A DNA stretch of 64,000 nucleotides from Leptobacterium flavescens. Its GTDB lineage: Bacteria; Bacteroidota; Bacteroidia; Flavobacteriales; Flavobacteriaceae. Shown here in pieces: positions 8,649 through 15,989 of this stretch. Position numbers and translations under genes: made by a program. How positions within the stretch are numbered: the first letter of the stretch is position 1; every line of letters begins with the position of its first letter. The notes under the pieces are model-generated. The model ran no database searches. It had not been told where the DNA came from and was given only the letters and a program-made list of their open reading frames with translations. The DNA is taken from NCBI RefSeq assembly GCF_010671605.1, contig NZ_JAABOO010000002.1, positions 372,001 to 436,000 on the forward strand, written 5' to 3'.

Positions 8649-9371
8649 TTATGGAAGTTTTACGGAAATAGTTTCAGGATCGAGGTGTTCCCGGTCTTTG
8701 ATCACTTCGTAGTGAAGATGCGGGCCGGAAGATTTTCCGGTAGACCCTACCCTGCCGATTACCGTATTCTGATTGACTGATTCTCTGATTTTTACAAGGA
8801 TTTCCGATAAGTGAAAATACCGGGTAGTATATCCGTTGTGGTGTTTTAAAATAATGTAGTTGCCCCTACGTGAGGTGTTTCCGGTTTCCAATACAATGGC
8901 ATCATAAGGCGAAAGCACCGGAGTTCCTGTATTTGCGGCTATATCTATTCCCTTATGTCTTATTAAAGCCCCGCTTTTTAACTGTCTTTTCTGATCGTAC
9001 TTTGCCGAGATGTTGCCGTTGGCCATGGCCAGGGGCCAGTTGTATTTTACTTCTTCCTGCACTACTTGTTTCTCTTCCTGCAGATGCGTACTTCCCCATA
9101 GAGTGACCAGGATAACACCTATCAGGCTAAGAGCACTTGATAAAAAGACGTTCTTGTGATTCAGAAAGAATATTTTTCTGTTCATTCTTGTCAGGTCATC
9201 GGCTTTTATCTGATCAAACACCTGTTCCAGAGCTTTATCTTCTGCTATTCCGTTATCTATTTTCTCTTCCAGCAAACTGTGGTAATGATCGGTCATTTCC
9301 TGGTTTAAATCGCCGTAAATCCCCCTGCCGATCAAGGTTTCGGATATAAGTACTGCCGTATTCTTCATCAT
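8649..9371 (-). CDS. Membrane-anchored M23 peptidase with HAAS-like N-terminal domain
   Basis: A 240-residue protein. Residues ~15-65 (DLNQEMTDHYHSLLEEK, then an IDNGIAEDKALEQVF helix) resemble the HAAS/DUF1700-type signalling domain that accompanies PadR regulators. One transmembrane helix follows at ~75-93 (VFLSSALSLIGVILVTLW). The C-terminal M23 domain carries HKGIDIA and HLHYEV zinc-ligand motifs. It overlaps the upstream padR-like gene by 4 bp (ATGA), so the two are translationally coupled. I infer that PadR controls this wall-active enzyme. The HAAS assignment is by eye. Confidence 0.85.
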   Translation of the reverse strand: MMKNTAVLISETLIGRGIYGDLNQEMTDHYHSLLEEKIDNGIAEDKALEQVFDQIKADDLTRMNRKIFFLNHKNVFLSSALSLIGVILVTLWGSTHLQEEKQVVQEEVKYNWPLAMANGNISAKYDQKRQLKSGALIRHKGIDIAANTGTPVLSPYDAIVLETGNTSRRGNYIILKHHNGYTTRYFHLSEILVKIRESVNQNTVIGRVGSTGKSSGPHLHYEVIKDREHLDPETISVKLP

Positions 9372-9712
9372 TTATTGGGATTTATTGCGGGTTGTAAAAT
9401 AGAGATCAGGTGATTGGAGAAATGAAGCAGGCTCTCGATCTGATCCTTTATTTCCGGGCTGGATTCCGGGTTTAAAGAATAGTATTTCCTCATCCTTCCA
9501 TTAAATTCGGCCTTGGAAGAACAGATATATCCTTTTTTCTCAAGCTTGTGTAAAGCAGGATAAATGGCCCCCATGGTGAGGACGATCTCATTGTTTGTAC
9601 GCTTCTTGGTGAGCTGGCATATTTCATAACCATACATCTTTCCCTGCTCCTTAAGCAGGCTTAAAATGATCGTGGTTAAAGTGCCACTTAGAAATTCCTT
9701 TTTTGTTTGCAT
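9368..9712 (-). CDS. PadR-family transcriptional regulator
   Basis: A 114-residue winged-helix repressor starting at the ATG at 9712 (MQTKKEFLSGTLTT). That start sits where PadR proteins usually begin; an in-frame upstream extension to 9772 would run through the operator-like promoter. Recognition features: ILSLLKEQGKMYGYEICQ and TMGAIYPALHKLEKKGYI, then GRMRKYYSLNPE in the wing. It is the first gene of a two-gene unit with the HAAS-like/M23 protein, with 4-bp overlap. Likely autoregulated through the inverted repeat at 9734-9756. Confidence 0.9.
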   Translation of the reverse strand: MQTKKEFLSGTLTTIILSLLKEQGKMYGYEICQLTKKRTNNEIVLTMGAIYPALHKLEKKGYICSSKAEFNGRMRKYYSLNPESSPEIKDQIESLLHFSNHLISILQPAINPNK

Positions 9713-9733
9713 GTTGCAAATATATAATTTCCT

Positions 9734-9756
9734 TATATATAAAAAGCTTATATATA
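9734..9756. promoter_or_regulatory. Candidate PadR operator
   Basis: Perfect inverted repeat TATATATAA-aaagc-TTATATATA, 22 bp upstream of the padR start codon. PadR repressors typically bind such AT-rich dyads in their own promoter. The low complexity of the arms weakens the inference. Confidence 0.5.
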
Positions 9757-9872
9757 TAAAATTTATTATCACTTATTAACAAAGGATAATCAAGAAAGGA
9801 ACAACTCAGTAACGAAGACAGAGAGGAAAAGTGTATTTTATATTTCTTAAATAACATTACTTTAACAATAAA

Positions 9873-9898
9873 AAATGCGCGGCAAAAACCGCGCATTT
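9873..9898 (-). terminator. Intrinsic terminator of the DUF5686 gene
   Basis: GC-rich stem AAATGCGCGG / CCGCGCATTT with a 6-nt loop, followed on the minus strand by a run of Ts, 25 bp after the stop at 9923. Confidence 0.88.
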
Positions 9899-9922
9899 CA
9901 TCTATATATATGTATTAAAAGG

Positions 9923-11239
9923 TTAATTATTCCTGGCTCTTCTGAGCTGCCTTCTTATCTTGTTAATGGCAGATTCGATAGATTTCTCCGGTTCGATCAC
10001 ATTGTACTCTCCCCAGAAATCAGGATCTGAAAATCCAACGGCTTCGTCTGTAATAAAAGTAGACGGACGCAACCGTTCTCTAAGCCTTATGACCTTACCG
10101 GTAAGATTTTGCTCCCAATCCGTTACCGCCATCTCACTGGTTAGATGATATATCGAATTAAACAATTTGCTTTTCCAGTTTACCTTAAAGGAAAGCTGAA
10201 CATTACTATAACCGTAATACCATTTTCCGTTTCTTTCCCGGTAATCTACCCTATAGGCTGCCTCTGTTGGATATACAGTTACGTTCCTGGGCTTCTTCCT
10301 CACAAATATCTGACTTGCCAGCTGCTGGTTCTCAACATTCAGGTTGTATATCGCACTGGTAAGGGCATGTGTATCCGCATCGATAAACAATCTTCCATAA
10401 AACCTCGGTTCCACAATGTCTCCCCTTTGTTTAAACTCAACTATATAAACCAATCTGTCATTGATCCTGGTGGAAGGTCCAAAGCTAAAATCGTAATCGT
10501 CTATAAGATCTTCGGTAAATATGTATTCCGGATACTTAATAACATCGGCATACAGCGGATTAAAAGGTCCGCCCCTTAGTTTAAGTGCCAATGTATCCAG
10601 CCTTCTGTAATCAGTACTCTTACGTACCTTAAAAAGTTTCATGACATCCCTTCCCGCTCCGGAATAGGCCTGCTTGTAAATATTTACTACCGCTTCGGAC
10701 AGAGAGACATTTCTTCTTCTTTTCTTAATGGTTTCCCTGTAAAAAGCGGTCATGATGGTCGGGTCCTTCAAATAGTTCCGGGCCCTGTTATCAAAAACAT
10801 CTTTTACCAGGTCTTTTGCGCTCTTGGGCATGGTAACATTCACTCCCGAAAGTTCTATTACAGAAGCTTCAAGCGCAATTCTGTTCTTCTTTCCGTTGAG
10901 CTCGGAAATCGGGATGATCTTCTTTTTATATCCCAGAAAGGAAACCACCAGGTTTTTGTTTAACATATTCCGGGGTACTTTCAGAGTGAACTCCCCTTCG
11001 GTATTGGTAATGGTACTGATATTGGTTCCTTCGACCGTAAGGGTAGCAAAGACCAGTGATTTTCCGGAACTGCTATCCTCAATATACCCTTTAAAGGATT
11101 TATGCTGAACAGAATCCTGTTGTACAGACGGAGGAATGAGGTCGGAGGCTCCTACTCTCTGGTGAGAGCCCAAAAATATCAGCAGAAAAAGGGAAAAAAC
11201 AAGCGTTTTCCCAAATGGTGTAAAATATGACTTTTCCAT
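9923..11239 (-). CDS. DUF5686 / carboxypeptidase-regulatory-like domain protein
   Basis: A 438-residue envelope protein with a signal peptide (LFLLIFLGSHQRVGAS). Residues ~48-125 form a CarboxypepD_reg-like beta-sandwich (KGYIEDSSSGKSLVFATLTV ... TNTEGEFTLKVP ... GYKKKIIPI), the same module that precedes TonB receptors in this phylum. The remainder is the beta-rich DUF5686 region, with strands such as YIVEFKQRGDIVEPRFYGRL. DUF5686 proteins are commonly 400-850 residues and are thought to be outer-membrane associated; this is a short member. Function unknown. Monocistronic, with its own terminator. Confidence 0.85.
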   Translation of the reverse strand: MEKSYFTPFGKTLVFSLFLLIFLGSHQRVGASDLIPPSVQQDSVQHKSFKGYIEDSSSGKSLVFATLTVEGTNISTITNTEGEFTLKVPRNMLNKNLVVSFLGYKKKIIPISELNGKKNRIALEASVIELSGVNVTMPKSAKDLVKDVFDNRARNYLKDPTIMTAFYRETIKKRRRNVSLSEAVVNIYKQAYSGAGRDVMKLFKVRKSTDYRRLDTLALKLRGGPFNPLYADVIKYPEYIFTEDLIDDYDFSFGPSTRINDRLVYIVEFKQRGDIVEPRFYGRLFIDADTHALTSAIYNLNVENQQLASQIFVRKKPRNVTVYPTEAAYRVDYRERNGKWYYGYSNVQLSFKVNWKSKLFNSIYHLTSEMAVTDWEQNLTGKVIRLRERLRPSTFITDEAVGFSDPDFWGEYNVIEPEKSIESAINKIRRQLRRARNN

Positions 11240-11373
11240 GGCATAGAATTTTTTAGAATAAACATCATTTCAAACCAAATTATAAGTTAAAAGATACTGA
11301 ATTTTATTTAAAGGCAAAATGAAATCTATCATAAAATATTCATGCCCAACAACTTGAATAGTCGTTAAACAAA

Positions 11374-11398
11374 AAAACCTTCCGGTTAAGAAGGTTTT
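11374..11398 (-). terminator. Intrinsic terminator of the MORN gene
   Basis: Inverted repeat AAAACCTTC / GAAGGTTTT with a 7-nt loop, followed on the minus strand by Ts, about 25 bp beyond the MORN-protein stop. Confidence 0.8.
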
Positions 11399-11422
11399 CA
11401 AGTATATTTTATATCGTTAATA

Positions 11423-11881
11423 TCAGGATTTCGCGATCATCTTATCATTTTCCCATTTTCCTTCTTTCAACATTCCATCAGCTTCCCAGAGCTTTCCTTT
11501 TCCGTTTTTCTTATCGTACTTCCACTTCCCGCTGAATTTGGTTCCGTTAGTCCAGTACATCGTTCCTTTTCCGCTTCGCTCATTATTTTTAAAAGAGCCT
11601 TCATACCTGTCTCCATTGGCCCAGGTATACGTTCCTCTTCCTGAGATCTGATTGTTGGAGAAACTTCCGGAGTAGGAAGAGTTGTCGATCCATTTTACAT
11701 TACCTTTAACCAGAGTTCCGTTTGCCACTTCTACGTCAAAGATCACTCCGTTGGTAACAAATTTATGCCAGCCGTCGGGAAGAGTTCTAACTTTCTGGGC
11801 AGGAATATATCTTATTTCCTGCGCCTTAACTCCATTAAGTCCGGCTGCGATCAGAATAAGTAATAACAAGATTTTTTTCAT
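11423..11881 (-). CDS. MORN-repeat secreted protein
   Basis: A 152-residue protein with a signal peptide (LILIAAGLNGVKAQ) followed by at least four MORN repeats of about 23 residues: YSGSFSNNQISGRGTYTW, YEGSFKNNERSGKGTMYW, FSGKWKYDKKNGKGKLWE and a shorter last copy (LKEGKWENDK). MORN repeats make a beta-meander that binds proteins or lipids. No catalytic domain is attached. It stands alone; 11882-12162 upstream holds an AT-rich spacer and the palindromic site of the next operon. Confidence 0.88.
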   Translation of the reverse strand: MKKILLLLILIAAGLNGVKAQEIRYIPAQKVRTLPDGWHKFVTNGVIFDVEVANGTLVKGNVKWIDNSSYSGSFSNNQISGRGTYTWANGDRYEGSFKNNERSGKGTMYWTNGTKFSGKWKYDKKNGKGKLWEADGMLKEGKWENDKMIAKS

Positions 11882-12090
11882 CTGTCTGAGATATTTGTTG
11901 TTAGCAATTTTTCATTTGTTCTTATTTCTAGTCGCAACAGATCAAAACAGATTACATTAAATTTCGCCAAACATCGAATAATTAACTGGTTTTTAGATAA
12001 ATAAATATACAATTCATAACTTCACATGGCTTCCGGAAACAGGGAACCCTCGCTCCTGATCCCCGGTATACTACTACCGGATAGTGATCT

Positions 12091-12110
12091 AATATGATAA
12101 ATGTCATATT
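12091..12110. promoter_or_regulatory. Crp/Fnr-type palindrome upstream of the porin-CoA transferase operon
   Basis: Perfect dyad AATATGA-taaatg-TCATATT centred 62 bp before the ATG at 12163. An AACTTTG element resembling the Bacteroidota -7 box begins about 34 bp downstream of the dyad centre, which would place the site near -41. The same TATGA-N6-TCATA core recurs before the ric and napD genes. Confidence 0.65.
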
Positions 12111-12162
12111 TAATTTCTCCGCTTTTTAGAAAACTTTGTAAGGAATTATAAACATCACGATC

Positions 12163-13422
12163 ATGAAAACAAAACAATATTTTTTATTGCTGCTTGTTCT
12201 AACGGCAAACTCGGTTTTTGCACAATTTAAACTGGATGCGGATGTGCGTCCGCGTTTTGAGTACCGTCACGGTTTCGGGGATCTGTTTCCCGATAATACC
12301 GATCCGGCGGCTTTTATATCTCAAAGAACAAGACTTAATGCAGCATATGCCCTCGAAAATATAAAACTGTTTGTAAGTGTTCAGGATGTTAGGGTTTGGG
12401 GAGATGTGCCTCAATTGAACAGTGCAGACAATAACGGGTTTTCACTTCACCAGGCCTGGGCCGAGTTATTCCTGGATCCGAATTTTTCGGTTAAACTAGG
12501 GCGGCAGGAAGTTATTTATGACGACAGCCGGATCTTTGGAAATGTAGATTGGGCACAACAAGGAAGAAGCCACGATCTGGCACTTCTGAGATATAATAAA
12601 GATAGCTTCCGATTTGATGTCGGGTTCGGGTTCAATCAGAGCGGACAGGCATTGACCGGAAACGTGCTGACAACTCCCAATACCTATAAAGCCATTCAGT
12701 ATGTATGGTTGCATAAAGACTGGGCAGATTTCTCCGGAAGTTTTCTTTTCCTGAACAATGGCCTTCAGTTTGTAGATCCTGCAGATGAAGATAATACGGA
12801 CACCCGCTACAGTCAGACGGTAGGTACCCACCTGGTTTATGCTAAGGATAGCTGGAAGCTACAATCCAATCTTTTCTATCAGTTCGGGAACGATGTTAAT
12901 GACAATGACCTGAGTGCTTATCTGCTTTCTCTGGATGCTAATTACAATATCAACTCCAAATGGAGCTCGGGATTGGGCGTAGAACTTATAAGCGGAAATG
13001 ATAATGGTGCCCCTTCCGGTGGAAATAATGACGCTTTTAATCCTTTTTACGGAACCAACCACAAGTTTAACGGGCTGATGGATTATTTCTATGTAGGGAA
13101 TCATATTAATAATGTTGGTTTACTGGACCTTTATGCCAGAGTTAAGGTAAAATGGGATGAGAGATCCGATACCAGTCTGGTAGTACACAATTTTTCTGCT
13201 GCTGCAGACATTGCAGGAAACGATTCCAAACAACTGGGTACGGAAGTAGATATTGTGTACAGCAGAAAGATCTATAAAGATGTTATACTCAAAGCCGGAT
13301 ACTCTCATATGTTTGCTTCGGAAGGACTTGAGGTAATCCGCAATAACTTTGATAATAACACAAATAACTGGGGTTGGGTGATGCTTATCATCAAACCTAC
13401 CCTCTTCGACACTAAAAAATAA
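12163..13422 (+). CDS. Alginate-export-like outer-membrane porin
   Basis: A 419-residue protein with a signal peptide (LLVLTANSVFAQ). The mature part is made of alternating-polarity beta strands (RTRLNAAYALENIKLFVSVQ, WAELFLDPNFSVKLGRQEV, DSFRFDVGFGFN) ending in a C-terminal strand (WGWVMLIIKPTLF). The GRQEVIYDDSRIFG segment is typical of the alginate_exp/AlgE-like porin family. Despite the name, members act as general anion or substrate porins. It shares a promoter with the CoA-transferase gene 14 bp downstream. I infer anion (for example nitrate) passage from the regulatory context only. Confidence 0.8.
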   Translation: MKTKQYFLLLLVLTANSVFAQFKLDADVRPRFEYRHGFGDLFPDNTDPAAFISQRTRLNAAYALENIKLFVSVQDVRVWGDVPQLNSADNNGFSLHQAWAELFLDPNFSVKLGRQEVIYDDSRIFGNVDWAQQGRSHDLALLRYNKDSFRFDVGFGFNQSGQALTGNVLTTPNTYKAIQYVWLHKDWADFSGSFLFLNNGLQFVDPADEDNTDTRYSQTVGTHLVYAKDSWKLQSNLFYQFGNDVNDNDLSAYLLSLDANYNINSKWSSGLGVELISGNDNGAPSGGNNDAFNPFYGTNHKFNGLMDYFYVGNHINNVGLLDLYARVKVKWDERSDTSLVVHNFSAAADIAGNDSKQLGTEVDIVYSRKIYKDVILKAGYSHMFASEGLEVIRNNFDNNTNNWGWVMLIIKPTLFDTKK

Positions 13423-13436
13423 GTTATACAGAATTA

Positions 13437-14714
13437 ATGAGCAATGTTAAGATAATTGATCCTGCTACTGCAGTATCACACGTTAAATCGGGAGATCGCC
13501 TCTTTTTTCAGGGAGCTGCAATGACACCGAACGAATTGATTGAGGCACTTTGCCTGAGATATAAAGAATTAAGGGATGTAGAGATCATCCAGGCACATAC
13601 CGAAGGAGAAGCAAAATATATGGAAGCTCCCTGCAGTGAAGCTTTCAGGCTGAACAGCTGTTTTGTAGGTAGCAATGTGAGGAACGGGGTGAATAAGAAC
13701 AACGGAGATTATATCCCTATTTTCCTCAGTGAGATCCATTGGCTTTTCAGGCGGAATATCCTTCCGCTGGATGTTGCCTTTATACAGGTATCTCCGCCCG
13801 ATCGTCACGGATATTGCTCCCTCGGAACTTCGGTAGATATCACCTTACCGGCAATTCAAACAGCCAAAATGGTTATTGCCCAGATCAATCCGCAGGTCCC
13901 AAGGACCCATGGTGACGGGATTATCCATATAGATAATATAGACTACGCTATAGAAGTAAACAGGCCTATTCACCGAACGGAACAGGGCCTACCGACCCCT
14001 ATTGAGAGTCAGATAGGAAAGTATGTGGCAGAACTCGTAGAAGACGGGGCAACCCTGCAGATGGGAATAGGAAATATTCCGAATGCGGTACTAAATAACC
14101 TGGGGAATCATAAACGTCTCGGGATACATACCGAAATGTTCTCCGACGGTATCCTCCCTCTGGTAGAGAATGGTGTGATTACCGGAGAAGAAAAGGAACT
14201 GAAAACCGGAAAACTGGTTACCTGCTTTGCTGTGGGGTCCAAGAAGTTATACGACTTTATGGACGACAATCCCCTGATACACTTTAAGGAAGCAGCCTAT
14301 ACCAACGATACTTCCCTGATCAAACTCAACCCAAAGGTAACGGCTATAAACAGTGCCATAGAAATAGATCTTACCGGACAGGTATGTGCAGATACTATAG
14401 GCACCTATCAATATTCGGGAGTTGGAGGTCAGATGGACTTTATTCGTGCTGCTTCACTTTCGGAGGGCGGGAAAGCCATTTTCGCCATGCCTTCGATAAC
14501 AGCCAAGGGTATTTCCAAGATCACTCCTTATCTGAAACAAGGGGCCGGTGTAACGACCACCAGAGCGCACGTTCATTATGTGGCAACCGAACAGGGAGTC
14601 GTGGATCTTTTCGGAAAAAGCCTGAAACAACGTGCAAAGGCATTGATATCCATAGCGCATCCCGATCATCAGGAAGCACTCGAAAAAGAAGCTTATCTGC
14701 GTTTTAAGATCTGA
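13437..14714 (+). CDS. Acetyl-CoA hydrolase/CoA-transferase family protein
   Basis: A 425-residue class I CoA-transferase of the acetyl-CoA hydrolase / 4-hydroxybutyrate CoA-transferase group. The N-terminal half has SGDRLFFQGAAMTPNELIEAL and VSPPDRHGYCSLGTSVD. The C-terminal half has ATLQMGIGNIPNAV, the LGIHTEMFSDG block (whose Glu is catalytic in related enzymes) and YSGVGGQMDFIRAA. It exchanges CoA between acyl-CoA and carboxylates, probably acetate. It lies 14 bp after the porin, under the same candidate anaerobic regulator, which hints at acetate formation when oxygen is low. Confidence 0.85.
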   Translation: MSNVKIIDPATAVSHVKSGDRLFFQGAAMTPNELIEALCLRYKELRDVEIIQAHTEGEAKYMEAPCSEAFRLNSCFVGSNVRNGVNKNNGDYIPIFLSEIHWLFRRNILPLDVAFIQVSPPDRHGYCSLGTSVDITLPAIQTAKMVIAQINPQVPRTHGDGIIHIDNIDYAIEVNRPIHRTEQGLPTPIESQIGKYVAELVEDGATLQMGIGNIPNAVLNNLGNHKRLGIHTEMFSDGILPLVENGVITGEEKELKTGKLVTCFAVGSKKLYDFMDDNPLIHFKEAAYTNDTSLIKLNPKVTAINSAIEIDLTGQVCADTIGTYQYSGVGGQMDFIRAASLSEGGKAIFAMPSITAKGISKITPYLKQGAGVTTTRAHVHYVATEQGVVDLFGKSLKQRAKALISIAHPDHQEALEKEAYLRFKI

Positions 14715-14730
14715 TATGATCCAGATCATA
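14715..14730. promoter_or_regulatory. Crp/Fnr-type palindrome upstream of ric
   Basis: Perfect dyad TATGATC-ca-GATCATA centred 77 bp before the ATG at 14800, conforming to TATGA-N6-TCATA. An AACTTTGTA element begins about 33 bp downstream of the dyad centre, as at the 12091 site. Confidence 0.6.
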
Positions 14731-14799
14731 AAAAATGACCGGAAGTTCATTGAACTTTGTACAGGAATTTAAAGTAAAGTACAACTAAAATAATATAGC

Positions 14800-15519
14800 A
14801 TGAACGCCATAGAAGATAAAACGGTTGCAGAAGTTGTATCCGAAAACATTAAGACCGCTCACATATTTAAGAAACACGGAATAGATTTTTGCTGTGGAGG
14901 CGGGATCAGTATCAAAAAAGCCTGTGAAAAACAGGAAGTCGATTACAAGCTGATAGAAGAAGAATTACTAAATGTGGATGCGGACGTTTCCAGAGCCTAT
15001 GACTATAACAACTGGAATCTGGATTTTTTGATAGACCATATCATCAATGTACATCACACCTATGTGGAGGAATCGATTCCCCTGATCATTCAGTATTCAG
15101 ACAGAGTAGCCAAGGTTCACGGGCACCATTATACCGAAGTGGTAGAGATCAACCGTCTGTTTAAGGAAGTAGCCGGAGAGCTGGCAGCTCACCTTCAGAA
15201 AGAAGAGATCATTCTTTTTCCGTATATAAAAAAGCTTCTCGCTATGCAGAAGGAAGGAGTTAAAACAACACCTCCCCCATTCGGTTCGGTCAACAATCCC
15301 ATCCAGATGATGGAAACCGAACATGAGGATGCAGGTGATATTTTTAAACAGATAGCACTTTTAAGCAATAATTACACTCCGCCGGAAGGAGCCTGTAACA
15401 CATTTAAGGCTTTGTATTCCAAGTTACAGGAGTTTGAAGATGACCTTCACAGGCATATACATCTGGAAAACAATATTTTACACCCCAAGGCATTGGATCT
15501 TGAAGCATCGTTGGCATAG
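14800..15519 (+). CDS. ric: Iron-sulfur cluster repair di-iron protein (Ric/ScdA/YtfE)
   Basis: A 239-residue protein. The N-terminal DUF542/ScdA_N domain (residues ~1-60) has the FKKHGIDFCCGGG double-Cys motif. The C-terminal hemerythrin-like four-helix domain has metal-ligand His and Glu residues at HHTYVEE, HGHHYTEV, HLQKEEIILFPYIK, ETEHEDAG and DLHRHIHLENNILHP. YtfE/ScdA proteins restore Fe-S clusters damaged by nitric oxide or oxidants. Its place between a palindrome-controlled porin operon and the nap operon, with its own copy of the same palindrome, fits a nitrogen-oxide stress role. Confidence 0.93.
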   Translation: MNAIEDKTVAEVVSENIKTAHIFKKHGIDFCCGGGISIKKACEKQEVDYKLIEEELLNVDADVSRAYDYNNWNLDFLIDHIINVHHTYVEESIPLIIQYSDRVAKVHGHHYTEVVEINRLFKEVAGELAAHLQKEEIILFPYIKKLLAMQKEGVKTTPPPFGSVNNPIQMMETEHEDAGDIFKQIALLSNNYTPPEGACNTFKALYSKLQEFEDDLHRHIHLENNILHPKALDLEASLA

Positions 15520-15544
15520 ATCCTGTTCGATTTGATTTTTGATG

Positions 15545-15575
15545 ACGGCCCGTTCTCCAAAGGATGGGCCGTTTT
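15545..15575 (+). terminator. Intrinsic terminator after ric
   Basis: Stem ACGGCCC / GGGCCGT (14-nt loop) followed by TTTAT, 26 bp after the ric stop. It separates ric from the nap operon. Confidence 0.8.
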
Positions 15576-15681
15576 ATTTCGGAAAAACCATAGCTTTTGA
15601 ACGTAAAACCCACAAGTCTCTGAAATGTTGATAATTAAGCCGTAAACCCCCTCTGTAAAACGCCTTATTTATTGTATATTT

Positions 15682-15699
15682 ATATGACAAATGTCATAT
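15682..15699. promoter_or_regulatory. Crp/Fnr-type palindrome upstream of the nap operon
   Basis: Perfect dyad ATATGACA-aa-TGTCATAT centred 56 bp before the napD ATG. It has the same TATGA-N6-TCATA core as the sites at 12091 and 14715, with a TTTA element beginning about 33 bp downstream. The overlap with a longer open frame from 15672 argues for translation starting at 15747. Confidence 0.68.
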
Positions 15700-15746
15700 T
15701 TTCTCTTTTTAAAAAGTTAGTTCTTTACGATATAAAACCAACTCTC

Positions 15747-15980
15747 ATGCCTATTAAAAGTTATTTGGCCTATCCGGTAAAAGGCAAGCGACAGGAACTC
15801 TTAAATGTTCTCCAGAATATGGAAGAATGTGAAGTTGTTCCGGCAGAGAATCACGACGTGATTGTCGTGGTTTCCGAAACTTCCAATGGAAAGGAAGAAG
15901 ATATTCTACAAGAAAAATTAAACGCTATAGAAAGCCTGCAAATGCTTTCGATGGTATCTGGATTTGAAACCCGCAATTAA
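15747..15980 (+). CDS. napD: NapD, chaperone for periplasmic nitrate reductase
   Basis: A 77-residue protein of the NapD family: IKSYLAYPVKGKRQELLNVL, then EVVPAENHDVIVVVSE, ending LQMLSMVSGF. NapD binds the twin-arginine signal of NapA in the cytoplasm and delays export until the molybdenum cofactor is loaded. The ATG at 15747 gives the usual NapD length. It sits 9 bp before napA and is the first gene of the operon. Confidence 0.88.
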   Translation: MPIKSYLAYPVKGKRQELLNVLQNMEECEVVPAENHDVIVVVSETSNGKEEDILQEKLNAIESLQMLSMVSGFETRN

Positions 15981-15989
15981 GAAAAAGCT

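Noticed and set aside
10145-10579. Long antisense open frames, for example opposite DUF5686 and at 35647-36036
   Set aside because: They are frame shadows of well-supported genes; composition is unlike protein (many His/Phe/Tyr runs) and no domain is seen.
15672-15746. Earlier start for napD at 15672
   Set aside because: It would put the coding start inside the palindromic promoter site and add residues not found in NapD proteins; the ATG at 15747 gives the normal length.
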